A DNA stretch of 24,997 bases from CAZBQG01 sp964493945. Lineage in GTDB: Bacteria; Pseudomonadota; Alphaproteobacteria; Rhodospirillales; UBA2165. The notes beneath the pieces are model-generated. The model made no database searches, was not told the origin of the DNA, and saw nothing but the letters and a program-made list of their open reading frames with translations. Positions 7,884 to 15,978 of this stretch are shown one piece after another. Position 1 is the stretch's first letter; the number at the start of each line of letters is the position of its first letter. The translations under genes and the position numbers were made by a program. Location of the stretch: assembly GCA_964493945.1 (NCBI GenBank), contig CAZBQG010000026.1:1-24997 (forward strand). Reading direction: 5' to 3'.

Positions 7884-9013
7884 AAGGAAAGCTCCTTGGC
7901 GATCACCAATTTCAGGATATCCGACGTGCCGCCGCCGATCAGGGTAAAGCGCACATCGCGCAAAAACCGCTGGACCGGATATTCCATGGCGTAACCGTAT
8001 GACGCAAAAATGCGGGCCGCCTTGTCGCAGACGGTGGCGGCGGCTTCGGTTGCGAACAATTTGGCCTGGGAGGCTTCGCGCCGGTGGGGCCTGCCCTGGT
8101 CCAAAAGCCAGGCCGCGTAATAGACCAGATGGCGCGCGGCCTCCATATCCGTGGCCATTTCGGCGAGCTTCATCTGCACCGCCTGAAAGCGGTTGATGGG
8201 TTTGCCGAACTGTTTGCGTTCATCGGCGTAACGTTTGGCTTCATCTAGGGCGGCGCGCCCGATGCCCAGGCCAAGCGCTGCGGTAATGATTCTGATTTCG
8301 GACAATAATTTGCGGAGATGTTCCTCGCCGTCGCCTTCTTCCAGGCTAAGCCGGTGGCTGTCAGGCACGAAACAATCATTGAAGGCCAGCTCGGAAGTGG
8401 GCAGGGCCCAAACGCCCATTTTCTCGATGGGTCTGCCCGGGGCCAGCCCTTTGAAATCTTTCTCCACCAGAAAAATGGTCAGTTTCTTTTCCTCTCCGGC
8501 GCGGGCGAAGACGGTAAAGAAATCGGCGACGGGGGCCGCCGTCACCCATATTTTTGCGCCGTTCAGCTTGTAGCCGCCATCCACCTTGGCCGCCGTCGTC
8601 GAAATGCCGCCCAGATCCGATCCGGCATCGGGTTCTGTCATGCAGATGGCGCCGATTTTTTCCAGGGCGAGCGCGGGCAGGAACAGACGTTCGCGGATAT
8701 CATCGCCGCCCAGCATATGAAGGAATTTGGTGCCCATCAGGGCCTGCATGGTGACGCAGCCGGCCACCGACATGGAACCCCGGGCCACCTCTTCCAGTGC
8801 CAGACAGAAGGTCACCAGATCGACGTTGGATCCGCCCACATCTTCGGGGTAGCGCATGCCGACAAAACCCAGATCGGCCAGCGCCTTGACCATGTCGCGG
8901 GGGTAAGCATGGGCTTCGTCTACCGCTTCCGCCTGGGGGATGATCTGTTCATCACAAAAGCGGCGGAAGGTGTCGCTGACGGCGCGTTGCTCTTCGCTCA
9001 GTTCGAAATCCAT
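7880..9013 (-). CDS. Acyl-CoA dehydrogenase
   Basis: This 377-residue flavoprotein belongs to the acyl-CoA dehydrogenase family, which makes an alpha-beta double bond in an acyl-CoA and passes electrons to ETF. Visible features are the helical N-terminal domain, ICMTEPDAGSD (about 123-133) and IWVTAAP in the FAD/substrate beta-domain, and the C-terminal RKQFGKPI helix with SYGYAMEYPVQRFLRD. The usual catalytic Glu site reads GGT (Gly361), not EGT. The alternative helix-G Glu used by isovaleryl-CoA and long-chain dehydrogenases is also not in register: Glu239 sits one residue earlier than expected by hand alignment. The base may be Glu239 or something else. CGGAG precedes the ATG, three bases after the hydantoinase B gene. 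Probably acts on a branched or substituted acyl-CoA (inference). Confidence 0.92.
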   Translation of the reverse strand: MDFELSEEQRAVSDTFRRFCDEQIIPQAEAVDEAHAYPRDMVKALADLGFVGMRYPEDVGGSNVDLVTFCLALEEVARGSMSVAGCVTMQALMGTKFLHMLGGDDIRERLFLPALALEKIGAICMTEPDAGSDLGGISTTAAKVDGGYKLNGAKIWVTAAPVADFFTVFARAGEEKKLTIFLVEKDFKGLAPGRPIEKMGVWALPTSELAFNDCFVPDSHRLSLEEGDGEEHLRKLLSEIRIITAALGLGIGRAALDEAKRYADERKQFGKPINRFQAVQMKLAEMATDMEAARHLVYYAAWLLDQGRPHRREASQAKLFATEAAATVCDKAARIFASYGYAMEYPVQRFLRDVRFTLIGGGTSDILKLVIAKELSL

Positions 9014-9016
9014 GGC

Positions 9017-10708
9017 TTAAGCTCCGCCCTGGTCAGGATCGAAACCATAGATTCTGCTGGCGGCTTCGGGCGAAATGATGCCGTTGCGCACTTCGTCAGC
9101 GATTTGTTGCCGGTCACGTTTGTTCGGATCACCATATCCGCCGCCGCCGCCGGCGGTCTGTTCCAGCAGAGTGCCCTTGGGCACACCCAGGATCAAATCC
9201 TTGTTTTTGGGCACTATGCGGGTGCCGTCGGGATAGGTTAGCGTGATGGAATTGAGCGTCGAATCGCTGCCGCCGAACAGCCCGAAGGCGGGTTCGAAAT
9301 CGCCGTCGCCGAATGTCACGAACTGGGTATCTTCCGAACCGATGGTAAATTCGGTCTCAATGCCAAGGCCCCCCCGCCATTCACCGGCGCCCGCCGAATC
9401 CGTCCAATATTCATGTTTCAACAGGGTATGCGGCGTCTGCTGTTCGAACATCTCATAATCCTGATCCAGCACGCCGCCCGATGCATCGATCATGCCTATA
9501 TGGTCATAGCCGTCCGTGCCCTGCATGGCGCCCGATCCACCCTTCATGCCCATGAAACCGATATCCACGTATTTTTCATCCTTCTCGGGATCAATTCCGG
9601 TGGTCAGGTAGGAATAAAGATTGTTCCACCCGGCAGTGATCCGGTCGGGGATGACCGGGGCCAGCGCCCGAATGATGGCATCGGCGTTTTGCGGGCAAAG
9701 ATGATTGCCGAAAGTGGTTGCCTTGGGGTAGGCGGCGTTCAGAATAGTGCCTTCGGGGATAATCATTTCGATGGGTTCGACCATGCCTTCATTGTGGGGC
9801 ATGTCCGGATTGACCATCTGCAAAAAAGTTAAAATGGTGGCCGAGGCGCTGGAGGTAAAGGTGCCGTTGACGAAGCCGTTGGTCTGGGCGTCGGTCTCGG
9901 AATAATCAAACGTGATCGACTTGTCCCGGACTTCGATGGACACCCGGATGGTAAAGGTACTGCCTTCGTGGCGGCCATCGTAGAACACATGCCCTTCGCC
10001 TTCGTATGTGCCATTGGGGATGGTTTCGATTTCCGCTTCCATCATCTTGCGGGTAGCGTCGAACAGGGCAGTCTTATGGGCTTCGAAACTCTCCAGTCCG
10101 TATTTTTCAAGGAGCGCCAGGAAACGACGCTCGCCCACCGTGCAGGCGCCCATCTGGGCGCGCATGTCATGGGATACGATTTCCAGCCTGATATTGGCGA
10201 AAATCAGATCCCATACATCTTTGCGCAAGGTGCCCCGGTCATAGACCTTGACCGGCGGAATGCGCAGTGCTTCTTGCCAGACTTCGACGGCGTTGGGGTT
10301 ATAGCCGCCTGCCACTGCCCCGCCGATATCGGCCTGATGGCCCTTGACCGCCGACCAGCCGACAAGCTTGCCATCCAGGAAGATGGGCTTATAGACGGCC
10401 ACATCGTTGTTCTGATTGCCCTTGGAAAAGACGTCGTTATGGAAGATCACATCGCCTTCGTTGATGTCGCCTTCGAAATATTCAAGGATATATTTGCAGA
10501 CCGGCGCCAATGAAAAGGCGAGGATGGGCAGGTTCTCCGTTTGCTCCAGCATATTGCCGTCGGCATCATAAAGCCCGGTAACGAAATCCTTGGCCTCCAC
10601 CAGGATGGGCGAGCGGGCGGTCTTCTGGACCGAGATGCTCATCTCATCGGTGATGGATTTGAAGGTCTTGGCATAGACAGAGAGCAAGATAGGATCGATT
10701 TTGCTCAT
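9017..10708 (-). CDS. Hydantoinase B / oxoprolinase family subunit
   Basis: This 563-residue protein is the B (alpha-type) subunit of the hydantoinase/oxoprolinase family. The family includes ATP-dependent 5-oxoprolinase, N-methylhydantoinase, caprolactam hydrolase and, more distantly, acetone and acetophenone carboxylases. Family landmarks are NDVFSKGNQNNDV near the N-terminus, the KGHQADIGG metal/active-site region, GAGEWRGGLG in the second half, and the near-C-terminal glycine-rich GGGGGYGDP. It works with the A subunit encoded just upstream, whose stop overlaps this ATG by four bases; AAGGAG lies upstream. The family makes two chemistries equally possible: ATP-dependent opening of a cyclic amide, or ATP-dependent carboxylation of a ketone or phenol-like substrate. 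No third small carboxylase subunit, as in acetone carboxylase, is present. Confidence 0.93.
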   Translation of the reverse strand: MSKIDPILLSVYAKTFKSITDEMSISVQKTARSPILVEAKDFVTGLYDADGNMLEQTENLPILAFSLAPVCKYILEYFEGDINEGDVIFHNDVFSKGNQNNDVAVYKPIFLDGKLVGWSAVKGHQADIGGAVAGGYNPNAVEVWQEALRIPPVKVYDRGTLRKDVWDLIFANIRLEIVSHDMRAQMGACTVGERRFLALLEKYGLESFEAHKTALFDATRKMMEAEIETIPNGTYEGEGHVFYDGRHEGSTFTIRVSIEVRDKSITFDYSETDAQTNGFVNGTFTSSASATILTFLQMVNPDMPHNEGMVEPIEMIIPEGTILNAAYPKATTFGNHLCPQNADAIIRALAPVIPDRITAGWNNLYSYLTTGIDPEKDEKYVDIGFMGMKGGSGAMQGTDGYDHIGMIDASGGVLDQDYEMFEQQTPHTLLKHEYWTDSAGAGEWRGGLGIETEFTIGSEDTQFVTFGDGDFEPAFGLFGGSDSTLNSITLTYPDGTRIVPKNKDLILGVPKGTLLEQTAGGGGGYGDPNKRDRQQIADEVRNGIISPEAASRIYGFDPDQGGA

Positions 10709-12822
10709 TGGCCGGCTCCTTCCAGCGTACTTGCCACAAGGTCTTCGCGCCCTTTCAGATACATGGCGAAGGATCCAAATTTATCAACCACGCAATCGAA
10801 GGCGGCGGAAACAAAAATGGCCGTGGTTTCCTGCTCGATCATGGCCGGGCCGGTGATCTGGTTGCCGTGGCCCAATTCATGCCCGTCATAGACATTGATG
10901 GTTCTAAATTCCATTTCCTCCGGAATATAAATATTCCGCTCACCCTTAAGGGCGTGGGACGGATCGGCGCCGGCCCGTTTCGTCTCGGCGAAGGCGGGCT
11001 TATCCGTCACCCCCAATGCCTGGACCCGAAGATTGATGATCTCCACCGGCACATCCTGCTCGGCCAGGGAATAGCCATAAAGCCGGTTATGTTCTTCGTG
11101 AAAGGCGGCGGCGACGGCCCCCGTGTCGCAAGCCTCAAGGGCGGCGGCCGGGACAACGAATGAAACTTCGTGATATTGCTTCTGATAGCGGCAATCCAGT
11201 TTGACATGGAAGGCGCGCCGGTCTTCCGTAATCCCTTCCTCGCCCAGCATGGCGCCGCCTTCCTCGCTCATCTCACCGATCAGCGTATCTAACCGTGTCC
11301 AATCGACGCCGGCCAGGGGGGAGACGAAGGTGCGCACGAAGTCATGCTTCAGATCACCCATCAGCATGCCGACGGCGCACAGGATGGAAGATTGACGGGG
11401 CACAATCTGGAAAGGAATTTCCAGCTCGTTGCAGATGGTGCAAGAATGGATGGGCCCCGCGCCGCCGGCGACGATCAGCGGAAATTCACGGGGGTCAAAG
11501 CCCCGCTTGATGGTGATTTCGCGCACACCCTGGGCCATATTGTTGCCGACCACCCGGTACATGCCGGCGGCGGCTTCCTCGATGCTCAGGCCCAAGGGCT
11601 TGGCGATATGGGTTTCGATTGCCGTCCTGGCCGCTTCCATATCCAGGCTCATGCGCCCGCCCGCGAAAAACCCGGGATTAAGATAGCCCAGCACCAGATC
11701 AGCATCGGTGCAGGCGGGCAGGGTGCCGCCTTTTGAATAGCAGGCCGGGCCAGGATCGGCGCCCGCACTTTGCGGGCCCATGCGCAACAGCCCGCCATCA
11801 TCGATCCAGCCGATGGAACCGCCGCCCGCCCCGATGGTATTGATGCCCAGCATGGGGAGCGCGATGCGCAGCCGGTCGATATCGCCTTCATTGACCATGA
11901 TGGGGCTGTCGACCACCAAGGCGGCTTCGAAGCTGGTGCCGCCCATATCCATGGTCAGGCATTTGCTCTGATCATGGGCCTGGACATAGGCCAGCCCGGC
12001 CCCGGGTCCGCCGGCGGGCCCCGACAGAAGGGTCAGCGCCGCCTTGTCCCGGGCCACCTGGGGCGACATGACGCCGCCGTTGGATTGCATGATCATCAAC
12101 ACGCCACCGAATCCCACACCACCCAAGCGGTCCAGCAACTGATCCAGATAATGGCTCAGGATTGGCCCCACATAGGAGTTCAGCGCCGTCGTGCTGATCC
12201 GTTCGTAAAAGCGGATGGAAGGTAGTAATTCGGTGGATTGGGTTAAATATGCATCGGGCATTTCGCTCCGCACCAGATCGGCTGCCGCCTTTTCATGGGC
12301 GTCATTGGCAAAGGCATTCATGAAGCAGATGGATATGGCCTCGACGCCCTTTTTTTTGAAAAGATCCACCGCCGCCTTCACCTCGCCCAGGTTCAGGGCC
12401 TCGGTCTCCACCCCGCCCCGGTTAAGACGCCCCGTGACACCGGCTCGCAGATAGCGGGGCACCAGGGGTTTCACGTTGGTGTATCGGTTGTTGTATTGCT
12501 CTTCGCGGATGCCCCGGCGCATTTCCAGGGCGTCGCGCAGCCCCTTGGTGGTGATCAGCCCGGATTTGGCGCCCCGCCGGGTGAGGGTCGCGTTGGTGGT
12601 CACCGTGGTGCCATGGACAATGGTATCGATGGCGCCGGCGAAATCTTCCAGATTGTCAAACCCGTCGGTCTGGTCTGCCAGATCCTCCAGGCCTTGTATG
12701 ACCGCGATGGATGGGTCGGTGGGTGTCGACAGGGTCTTGTGAATGACCGGGTCTGCGCCGTCCTGGACCAAAAAGAAATCGGTGAAGGTGCCCCCCACAT
12801 CGATGCCGATCTTGATGCTCAT
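10705..12822 (-). CDS. Hydantoinase A / oxoprolinase family subunit (ATPase)
   Basis: This 705-residue protein is the A (beta-type) subunit, with the actin-like ATPase fold of the hydantoinase/oxoprolinase family. The N-terminal phosphate loop IGIDVGGTFTDF lies at about residues 5-16, followed by VHGTTVTTNA. The central LLSGPAGGPGAG and MDMGGTSFEAA motifs and GADPGPACY are all family signatures, and the length is standard. It phosphorylates the substrate (amide oxygen, enolate or bicarbonate, depending on the member) so that the B subunit can complete hydrolysis or carboxylation. GGAGGA precedes the ATG, which overlaps the acyl-CoA synthetase stop by four bases. A-B adjacency with a four-base overlap supports a heteromeric enzyme. 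Substrate unknown. Confidence 0.94.
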   Translation of the reverse strand: MSIKIGIDVGGTFTDFFLVQDGADPVIHKTLSTPTDPSIAVIQGLEDLADQTDGFDNLEDFAGAIDTIVHGTTVTTNATLTRRGAKSGLITTKGLRDALEMRRGIREEQYNNRYTNVKPLVPRYLRAGVTGRLNRGGVETEALNLGEVKAAVDLFKKKGVEAISICFMNAFANDAHEKAAADLVRSEMPDAYLTQSTELLPSIRFYERISTTALNSYVGPILSHYLDQLLDRLGGVGFGGVLMIMQSNGGVMSPQVARDKAALTLLSGPAGGPGAGLAYVQAHDQSKCLTMDMGGTSFEAALVVDSPIMVNEGDIDRLRIALPMLGINTIGAGGGSIGWIDDGGLLRMGPQSAGADPGPACYSKGGTLPACTDADLVLGYLNPGFFAGGRMSLDMEAARTAIETHIAKPLGLSIEEAAAGMYRVVGNNMAQGVREITIKRGFDPREFPLIVAGGAGPIHSCTICNELEIPFQIVPRQSSILCAVGMLMGDLKHDFVRTFVSPLAGVDWTRLDTLIGEMSEEGGAMLGEEGITEDRRAFHVKLDCRYQKQYHEVSFVVPAAALEACDTGAVAAAFHEEHNRLYGYSLAEQDVPVEIINLRVQALGVTDKPAFAETKRAGADPSHALKGERNIYIPEEMEFRTINVYDGHELGHGNQITGPAMIEQETTAIFVSAAFDCVVDKFGSFAMYLKGREDLVASTLEGAGQ

Positions 12823-14348
12823 TCGCTCATTTCCTCCGCCGCGACCAACTCGCGCAGCTCATCCTTGACAATCTTGCCCATGGCGTTGCGCGGCAGGGCT
12901 TCGATGAAGATCACCTCATGGGGATGTTTGAAGCGCGCCAGGCGGCCCTGGAAGAAGCCCTTGACCCCCTCGGCGTCGATCTCCGCGCCCTCTTTCAGCA
13001 CCACCACGGCGATGGGGACCTCGCCCCATTTTTCATCTGCACGCCCAACCACGGCGGCCTCTTCCAACTCGGCGCAATCGGCCAGCAGATTTTCAAGTTC
13101 GGCGGGGAAGATGTTTTCGGCGCCCGAAATGATCATGTCCTTCTTGCGGTCATTGATGAACAGAAACCCGTCCTCGTCCAAATGCCCCATATCGCCCGAA
13201 TGAAACCAGCCATCCTGCAATGCCTGGGCGGTGAGTTCGGGGGCCTGCCAGTATTCGCGCATGATGTTGGGCCCGCGCATGAGGATTTCGCCGGGCGTTC
13301 CGGCGGGCACATCCTCGCCGTCCTCGCCGATGATCCGTAATTCGCAATGCAGCGCTGCCTTGCCGGCCGAACCTATTTTTTCCTCGGCCAGGGCGATGGA
13401 GCCATAGGTGGCAATGGGCGCCGTTTCGGTCGATCCATAAACCTGGGTTACGGGAATGCCGCGGTCATGGAAAACGCGGATCAGGGAATGGGGGACCAGG
13501 GTCGATCCGGTGGACAGCATGCGCAAATGGCTTAAATCCAGTTCTTCCCACCCGGGCATCTGGATCATGGTCATGATCTGGGCCGGAACCAGGACGCAGA
13601 GCGTGATCTTTTCATCCACCAGATCCCTGTATGTGGCATCGGGATCGAATTTGGCATGCATGATGATGGTGGCGCCGGCATGAAGGGCGGGCAGGGTCTG
13701 GATGTTGAGCCCCCCTACATGGAACATGGGCAGGTTGGTCAACACCCTGTCGGCGCGGGTCATATCGTTCATATGGATGGAGTTGACCGCATTGTAGAAA
13801 AGCGCTTCCTGGGTCAGGACGACACCTTTGGGCATGCCAGTGGCGCCCGAGGTGTAACACAAAAGAATGGGGTCATCGGGACCCGTGCCGCATTCGCCGG
13901 GGGGAACGGGGTTTGCCTCATCCATCAGCGTGTTGTAGCTTAGCCAACCCTCTTCGCCGCCTTCCATGGCGATCAGTTTCATGCCCGGGCTGGCATCGGC
14001 GATAGCCGCGCCGTGGGCAATAAAATCAGGTTCGGCGAAAAAGGCGGCCGGTATGGCGCCGGCGATCATGAGCCCATGTTCGGGCGGCGCCAGGCGCCAA
14101 TTGAGCGGGATGAGCATAGCCCCAATGCGCGCACAGGCGAACAGCAGGACTAGCATTTCCGGATGGTTGTAGCCAAGATAGGCGATGCGGTCGCCTGCCT
14201 TAACGCCCAGCTTATCCCGAAGCGCGCCCGCCGCCCGCGCGATCCGCTTGGTCATGGCGCTATAGGTCAGGTTTTCGCCTTCAAAAAGAATGGCCGTGGC
14301 GTCCGGCGTAAAACCTGCATTGCGTTCAATCCAGTCGGAAAGGTCCAC
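12819..14348 (-). CDS. Acyl-CoA synthetase (AMP-forming, ANL superfamily)
   Basis: This 509-residue protein is an AMP-forming acyl-CoA ligase. The phosphate-binding signature YTSGATGMPKG lies at about residues 165-175. YGSTETAP and GWFHSGDMG follow in order, and the C-terminal RNAMGKIVKDEL carries the catalytic lysine. It should activate the pathway acid as a CoA ester. I choose a GTG start at 14348: AAAGGAG sits eight bases upstream, and the protein then begins VDLSDWIERN as family members usually do. An ATG at 14387 would overlap the MaoC gene by 26 bases, has no comparable Shine-Dalgarno, and adds 13 residues unlike the family. The gene lies 13 bases after the MaoC gene and overlaps hydantoinase A by four bases. 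Confidence 0.93.
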   Translation of the reverse strand: MDLSDWIERNAGFTPDATAILFEGENLTYSAMTKRIARAAGALRDKLGVKAGDRIAYLGYNHPEMLVLLFACARIGAMLIPLNWRLAPPEHGLMIAGAIPAAFFAEPDFIAHGAAIADASPGMKLIAMEGGEEGWLSYNTLMDEANPVPPGECGTGPDDPILLCYTSGATGMPKGVVLTQEALFYNAVNSIHMNDMTRADRVLTNLPMFHVGGLNIQTLPALHAGATIIMHAKFDPDATYRDLVDEKITLCVLVPAQIMTMIQMPGWEELDLSHLRMLSTGSTLVPHSLIRVFHDRGIPVTQVYGSTETAPIATYGSIALAEEKIGSAGKAALHCELRIIGEDGEDVPAGTPGEILMRGPNIMREYWQAPELTAQALQDGWFHSGDMGHLDEDGFLFINDRKKDMIISGAENIFPAELENLLADCAELEEAAVVGRADEKWGEVPIAVVVLKEGAEIDAEGVKGFFQGRLARFKHPHEVIFIEALPRNAMGKIVKDELRELVAAEEMSE

Positions 14349-14356
14349 GAAACTAG

Positions 14357-14363
14357 CTCCTTT
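14357..14363 (-). promoter_or_regulatory. Shine-Dalgarno deciding the GTG start of the acyl-CoA synthetase
   Basis: The minus strand reads AAAGGAG here, eight bases before the GTG at 14348-14346, and the site overlaps the stop codon of the MaoC gene. It supports the GTG start over the upstream ATG at 14387 and suggests coupled translation. Confidence 0.7.
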
Positions 14364-14784
14364 ATGGGAGGGCCACGGTGGCCGCACCCACCAGGGTCTT
14401 GTCGCCTTTTTGATTTTCGGCGGTCATTTCCAGATCCACCAGGTTGTCACCCCCATCTTCGGACTTTGCCGTAATGGTGCCCTTGCAGGTGATCACATCG
14501 CCCAATAAGGCCATGGATACGAAGCGGGTCGAAAAGGAACGGATGTTCCTGGGGGGGACCCATTGGGTCAGCACCCGGCCTAGAAGGGCCATGCTCAGCA
14601 TGCCATGGGCGATGATGCCGGGCAGGCCGTTGGCCTTGGCTTGATCTTCGTCCAGATGAATGGGATTGAAATCGCCCGACGCGCCCGCATACATGGCCAG
14701 GCCCACTTTGCTGATAGGTGGCAGGCTCAATTCGGGAATGCTGTCACCGACCGAGACTTGTTCGAAACTGACGTTGCTTGACAT
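14362..14784 (-). CDS. MaoC-like (R)-specific enoyl-CoA hydratase subunit
   Basis: This 140-residue protein has the hot-dog fold of MaoC-like hydratases. The hydratase-2 signature is complete: YAGASGDFNPIH with Asp38, Asn40 and His43 as the catalytic set, followed by GIIAHGM at 56-62. It hydrates a trans-2-enoyl-CoA to a 3-hydroxyacyl-CoA, or the reverse. The upstream partner gene encodes a second hot-dog protein without this motif, so the two probably form a HadA/HadB-like heterodimer in which this is the catalytic half. GGGGGA precedes the ATG. The next gene is the acyl-CoA synthetase, 13 bases away. It would act after the acyl-CoA dehydrogenase of the same operon. Confidence 0.92.
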   Translation of the reverse strand: MSSNVSFEQVSVGDSIPELSLPPISKVGLAMYAGASGDFNPIHLDEDQAKANGLPGIIAHGMLSMALLGRVLTQWVPPRNIRSFSTRFVSMALLGDVITCKGTITAKSEDGGDNLVDLEMTAENQKGDKTLVGAATVALP

Positions 14785-14809
14785 GGTCTGGTCCCCCTTT
14801 CCGGCCCGC

Positions 14810-15253
14810 TCAGCCGTTGCGGATAATTGCTACGGAGCGTAAATCAGCCACATGGGTACCGTCCTGGTTCTCGAGCCTTGTCTCGGTCTCGATGAACTTG
14901 AGGGCGCCGCCCTTCTTTTCGTAAATGTCTTTGATGGACATTTGCCCGCTGATCACATCGCCCGCGCATATTTCCGCTTGGTATAGGAATTTCATCTCGC
15001 CATGGACCGATTGGGCTTTATCGATGCCCATATCGGCCAACACCATGAAGGATTGTCCGGCATCCATGACCAGGGAGTGGGCGAAGGTGGGTGGTGCTGG
15101 AATTGCCTGGAAACCAACTTTTTTTGCCGCATCCTCGTCGAAATAAATGGGATCCTCGTCGCCGATGGCGCGGGCGAAATTGCGGATGCGCCCTTTTTCC
15201 ACCTCTACCGTGAACGGAGGGTATTCCCTGCCGATGAAATCGCTGTCCGCCAT
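14810..15253 (-). CDS. MaoC-N / FAS1-type dehydratase-like subunit
   Basis: This 147-residue hot-dog protein resembles the N-terminal MaoC dehydratase domain (FAS1 dehydratase region). It opens with FIGREYPPFTVEVEKGRIRNFARAIGDEDPIYFDEDAA, the usual start of that domain shown here in outline, and the PAPPTFAHSL segment stands where the catalytic loop of the active partner lies. It lacks the full D-x-N-x-x-H set, so it is probably the structural and substrate-tunnel half of a heterodimer with the MaoC subunit encoded 25 bases downstream. It is the first gene of the operon. A strong GGGGAGG lies five bases upstream of its ATG, and the TetR operator region begins about 80 bases upstream. Confidence 0.9.
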   Translation of the reverse strand: MADSDFIGREYPPFTVEVEKGRIRNFARAIGDEDPIYFDEDAAKKVGFQAIPAPPTFAHSLVMDAGQSFMVLADMGIDKAQSVHGEMKFLYQAEICAGDVISGQMSIKDIYEKKGGALKFIETETRLENQDGTHVADLRSVAIIRNG

Positions 15254-15330
15254 CTCCTCCTCCCCGGCCCTTAAGGGGGCCTTTTCCGATCACATATTTC
15301 ACTTCCTACGCTATCCGAGATTGGACGGAC

Positions 15331-15359
15331 TGTAAACGGAATTTTACACACCTGTAAAA
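15331..15359. promoter_or_regulatory. Probable TetR operator: three alternating TGTAAA/TTTACA half-sites
   Basis: In the 146-base divergent region (15254-15399) the plus strand has TGTAAA at 15331-15336, TTTACA at 15343-15348 and TGTAAA at 15353-15358, with spacers of six and four bases. The right pair extends to a 7-base-arm inverted repeat, TTTTACA-CACC-TGTAAAA (15342-15359). A TetR dimer could bind either pair. TTTACA also resembles a -35 element. On the minus strand the one at 15336-15331 is 17 bases from a weak TAGCGT (15313-15308), which would serve the catabolic operon. Binding here could repress both directions. No second copy is seen in the window. The repeat is certain; regulator identity is inferred from adjacency. 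Confidence 0.72.
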
Positions 15360-15399
15360 AATGATTGCATGATGGTTAAGGGGCGGCCTAAGCTGAGCC

Positions 15400-15978
15400 A
15401 TGAGCCGGCGAATTGAAATACTGAGGCGGGCCACTGAACTTTTCGAGCGCCAGGGCGTGGCCAATACCTCCATGGAAGACATCGCCAAGGAGGTGGGCAT
15501 CAAGCGCGAGGCAATCTATTACTATTTCAAAAGCCGCCCCGACATTCTGCTGACCATCATCCTGCCCCAAAGCAAGACGCTTTTGCTGGGCCTGCGCAAT
15601 ATCCTGCGCACCGATATGTCGAGCCGGGAAAAATTGAAGGCTGCCTTTGAGAACCATCTCAACAGCTTCAATCCCACCTATCTGGAAATGACCATCGCGC
15701 TCCGCGAACATCATTTCTTCAAGGATACCCAGAAGCTCGACGAGCTGCGGCGCATGTGGAAGGAATATGGCGAGCTGTTCACCGAGATGATCGGCGAAGG
15801 GCAGGCGAGAGGCGAATTCAAACCTCAGCTCAACTCCAAAATGATAGCTTTCGGCATTCTCGGCATGTGCAACTGGATGGCCCGCTGGTACGACCCGGAG
15901 GGCGAGGTATCGGTTGAGGATGTGGTGGAAACCTATTTCTCCATGACCGTCAATGGGCTGTTAAGCGGAGCGGGTTAG
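15400..15978 (+). CDS. TetR/AcrR family transcriptional regulator
   Basis: This 192-residue protein has a typical TetR N-terminal DNA-binding domain. The helix-turn-helix is at about residues 22-45 (SMEDIAKEVGIKREAIYYYFKS region), with the YYYF turn typical of the family. The rest is a helical ligand-binding domain that I cannot assign. It is divergent from the thirteen-gene operon and separated from it by the half-site cluster at 15331-15359. It is therefore the likely local regulator, probably a repressor released by a pathway acyl-CoA or acid (inference). The Shine-Dalgarno is weak: AAGGGG is about 15 bases from the ATG. An in-frame ATG at 15361 is followed by a stop, so it is not the start. 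Its stop overlaps the convergent dehydrogenase stop by four bases. Confidence 0.92.
   Translation: MSRRIEILRRATELFERQGVANTSMEDIAKEVGIKREAIYYYFKSRPDILLTIILPQSKTLLLGLRNILRTDMSSREKLKAAFENHLNSFNPTYLEMTIALREHHFFKDTQKLDELRRMWKEYGELFTEMIGEGQARGEFKPQLNSKMIAFGILGMCNWMARWYDPEGEVSVEDVVETYFSMTVNGLLSGAG

Noticed and set aside
8318..9241. A 307-codon open frame on the plus strand opposite the acyl-CoA dehydrogenase and hydantoinase B genes.
   Set aside because: It lies fully antisense to two well-supported genes. Its His/Gly/Gln-rich translation has no recognisable domain, and it is a typical codon-bias shadow in GC-rich DNA.
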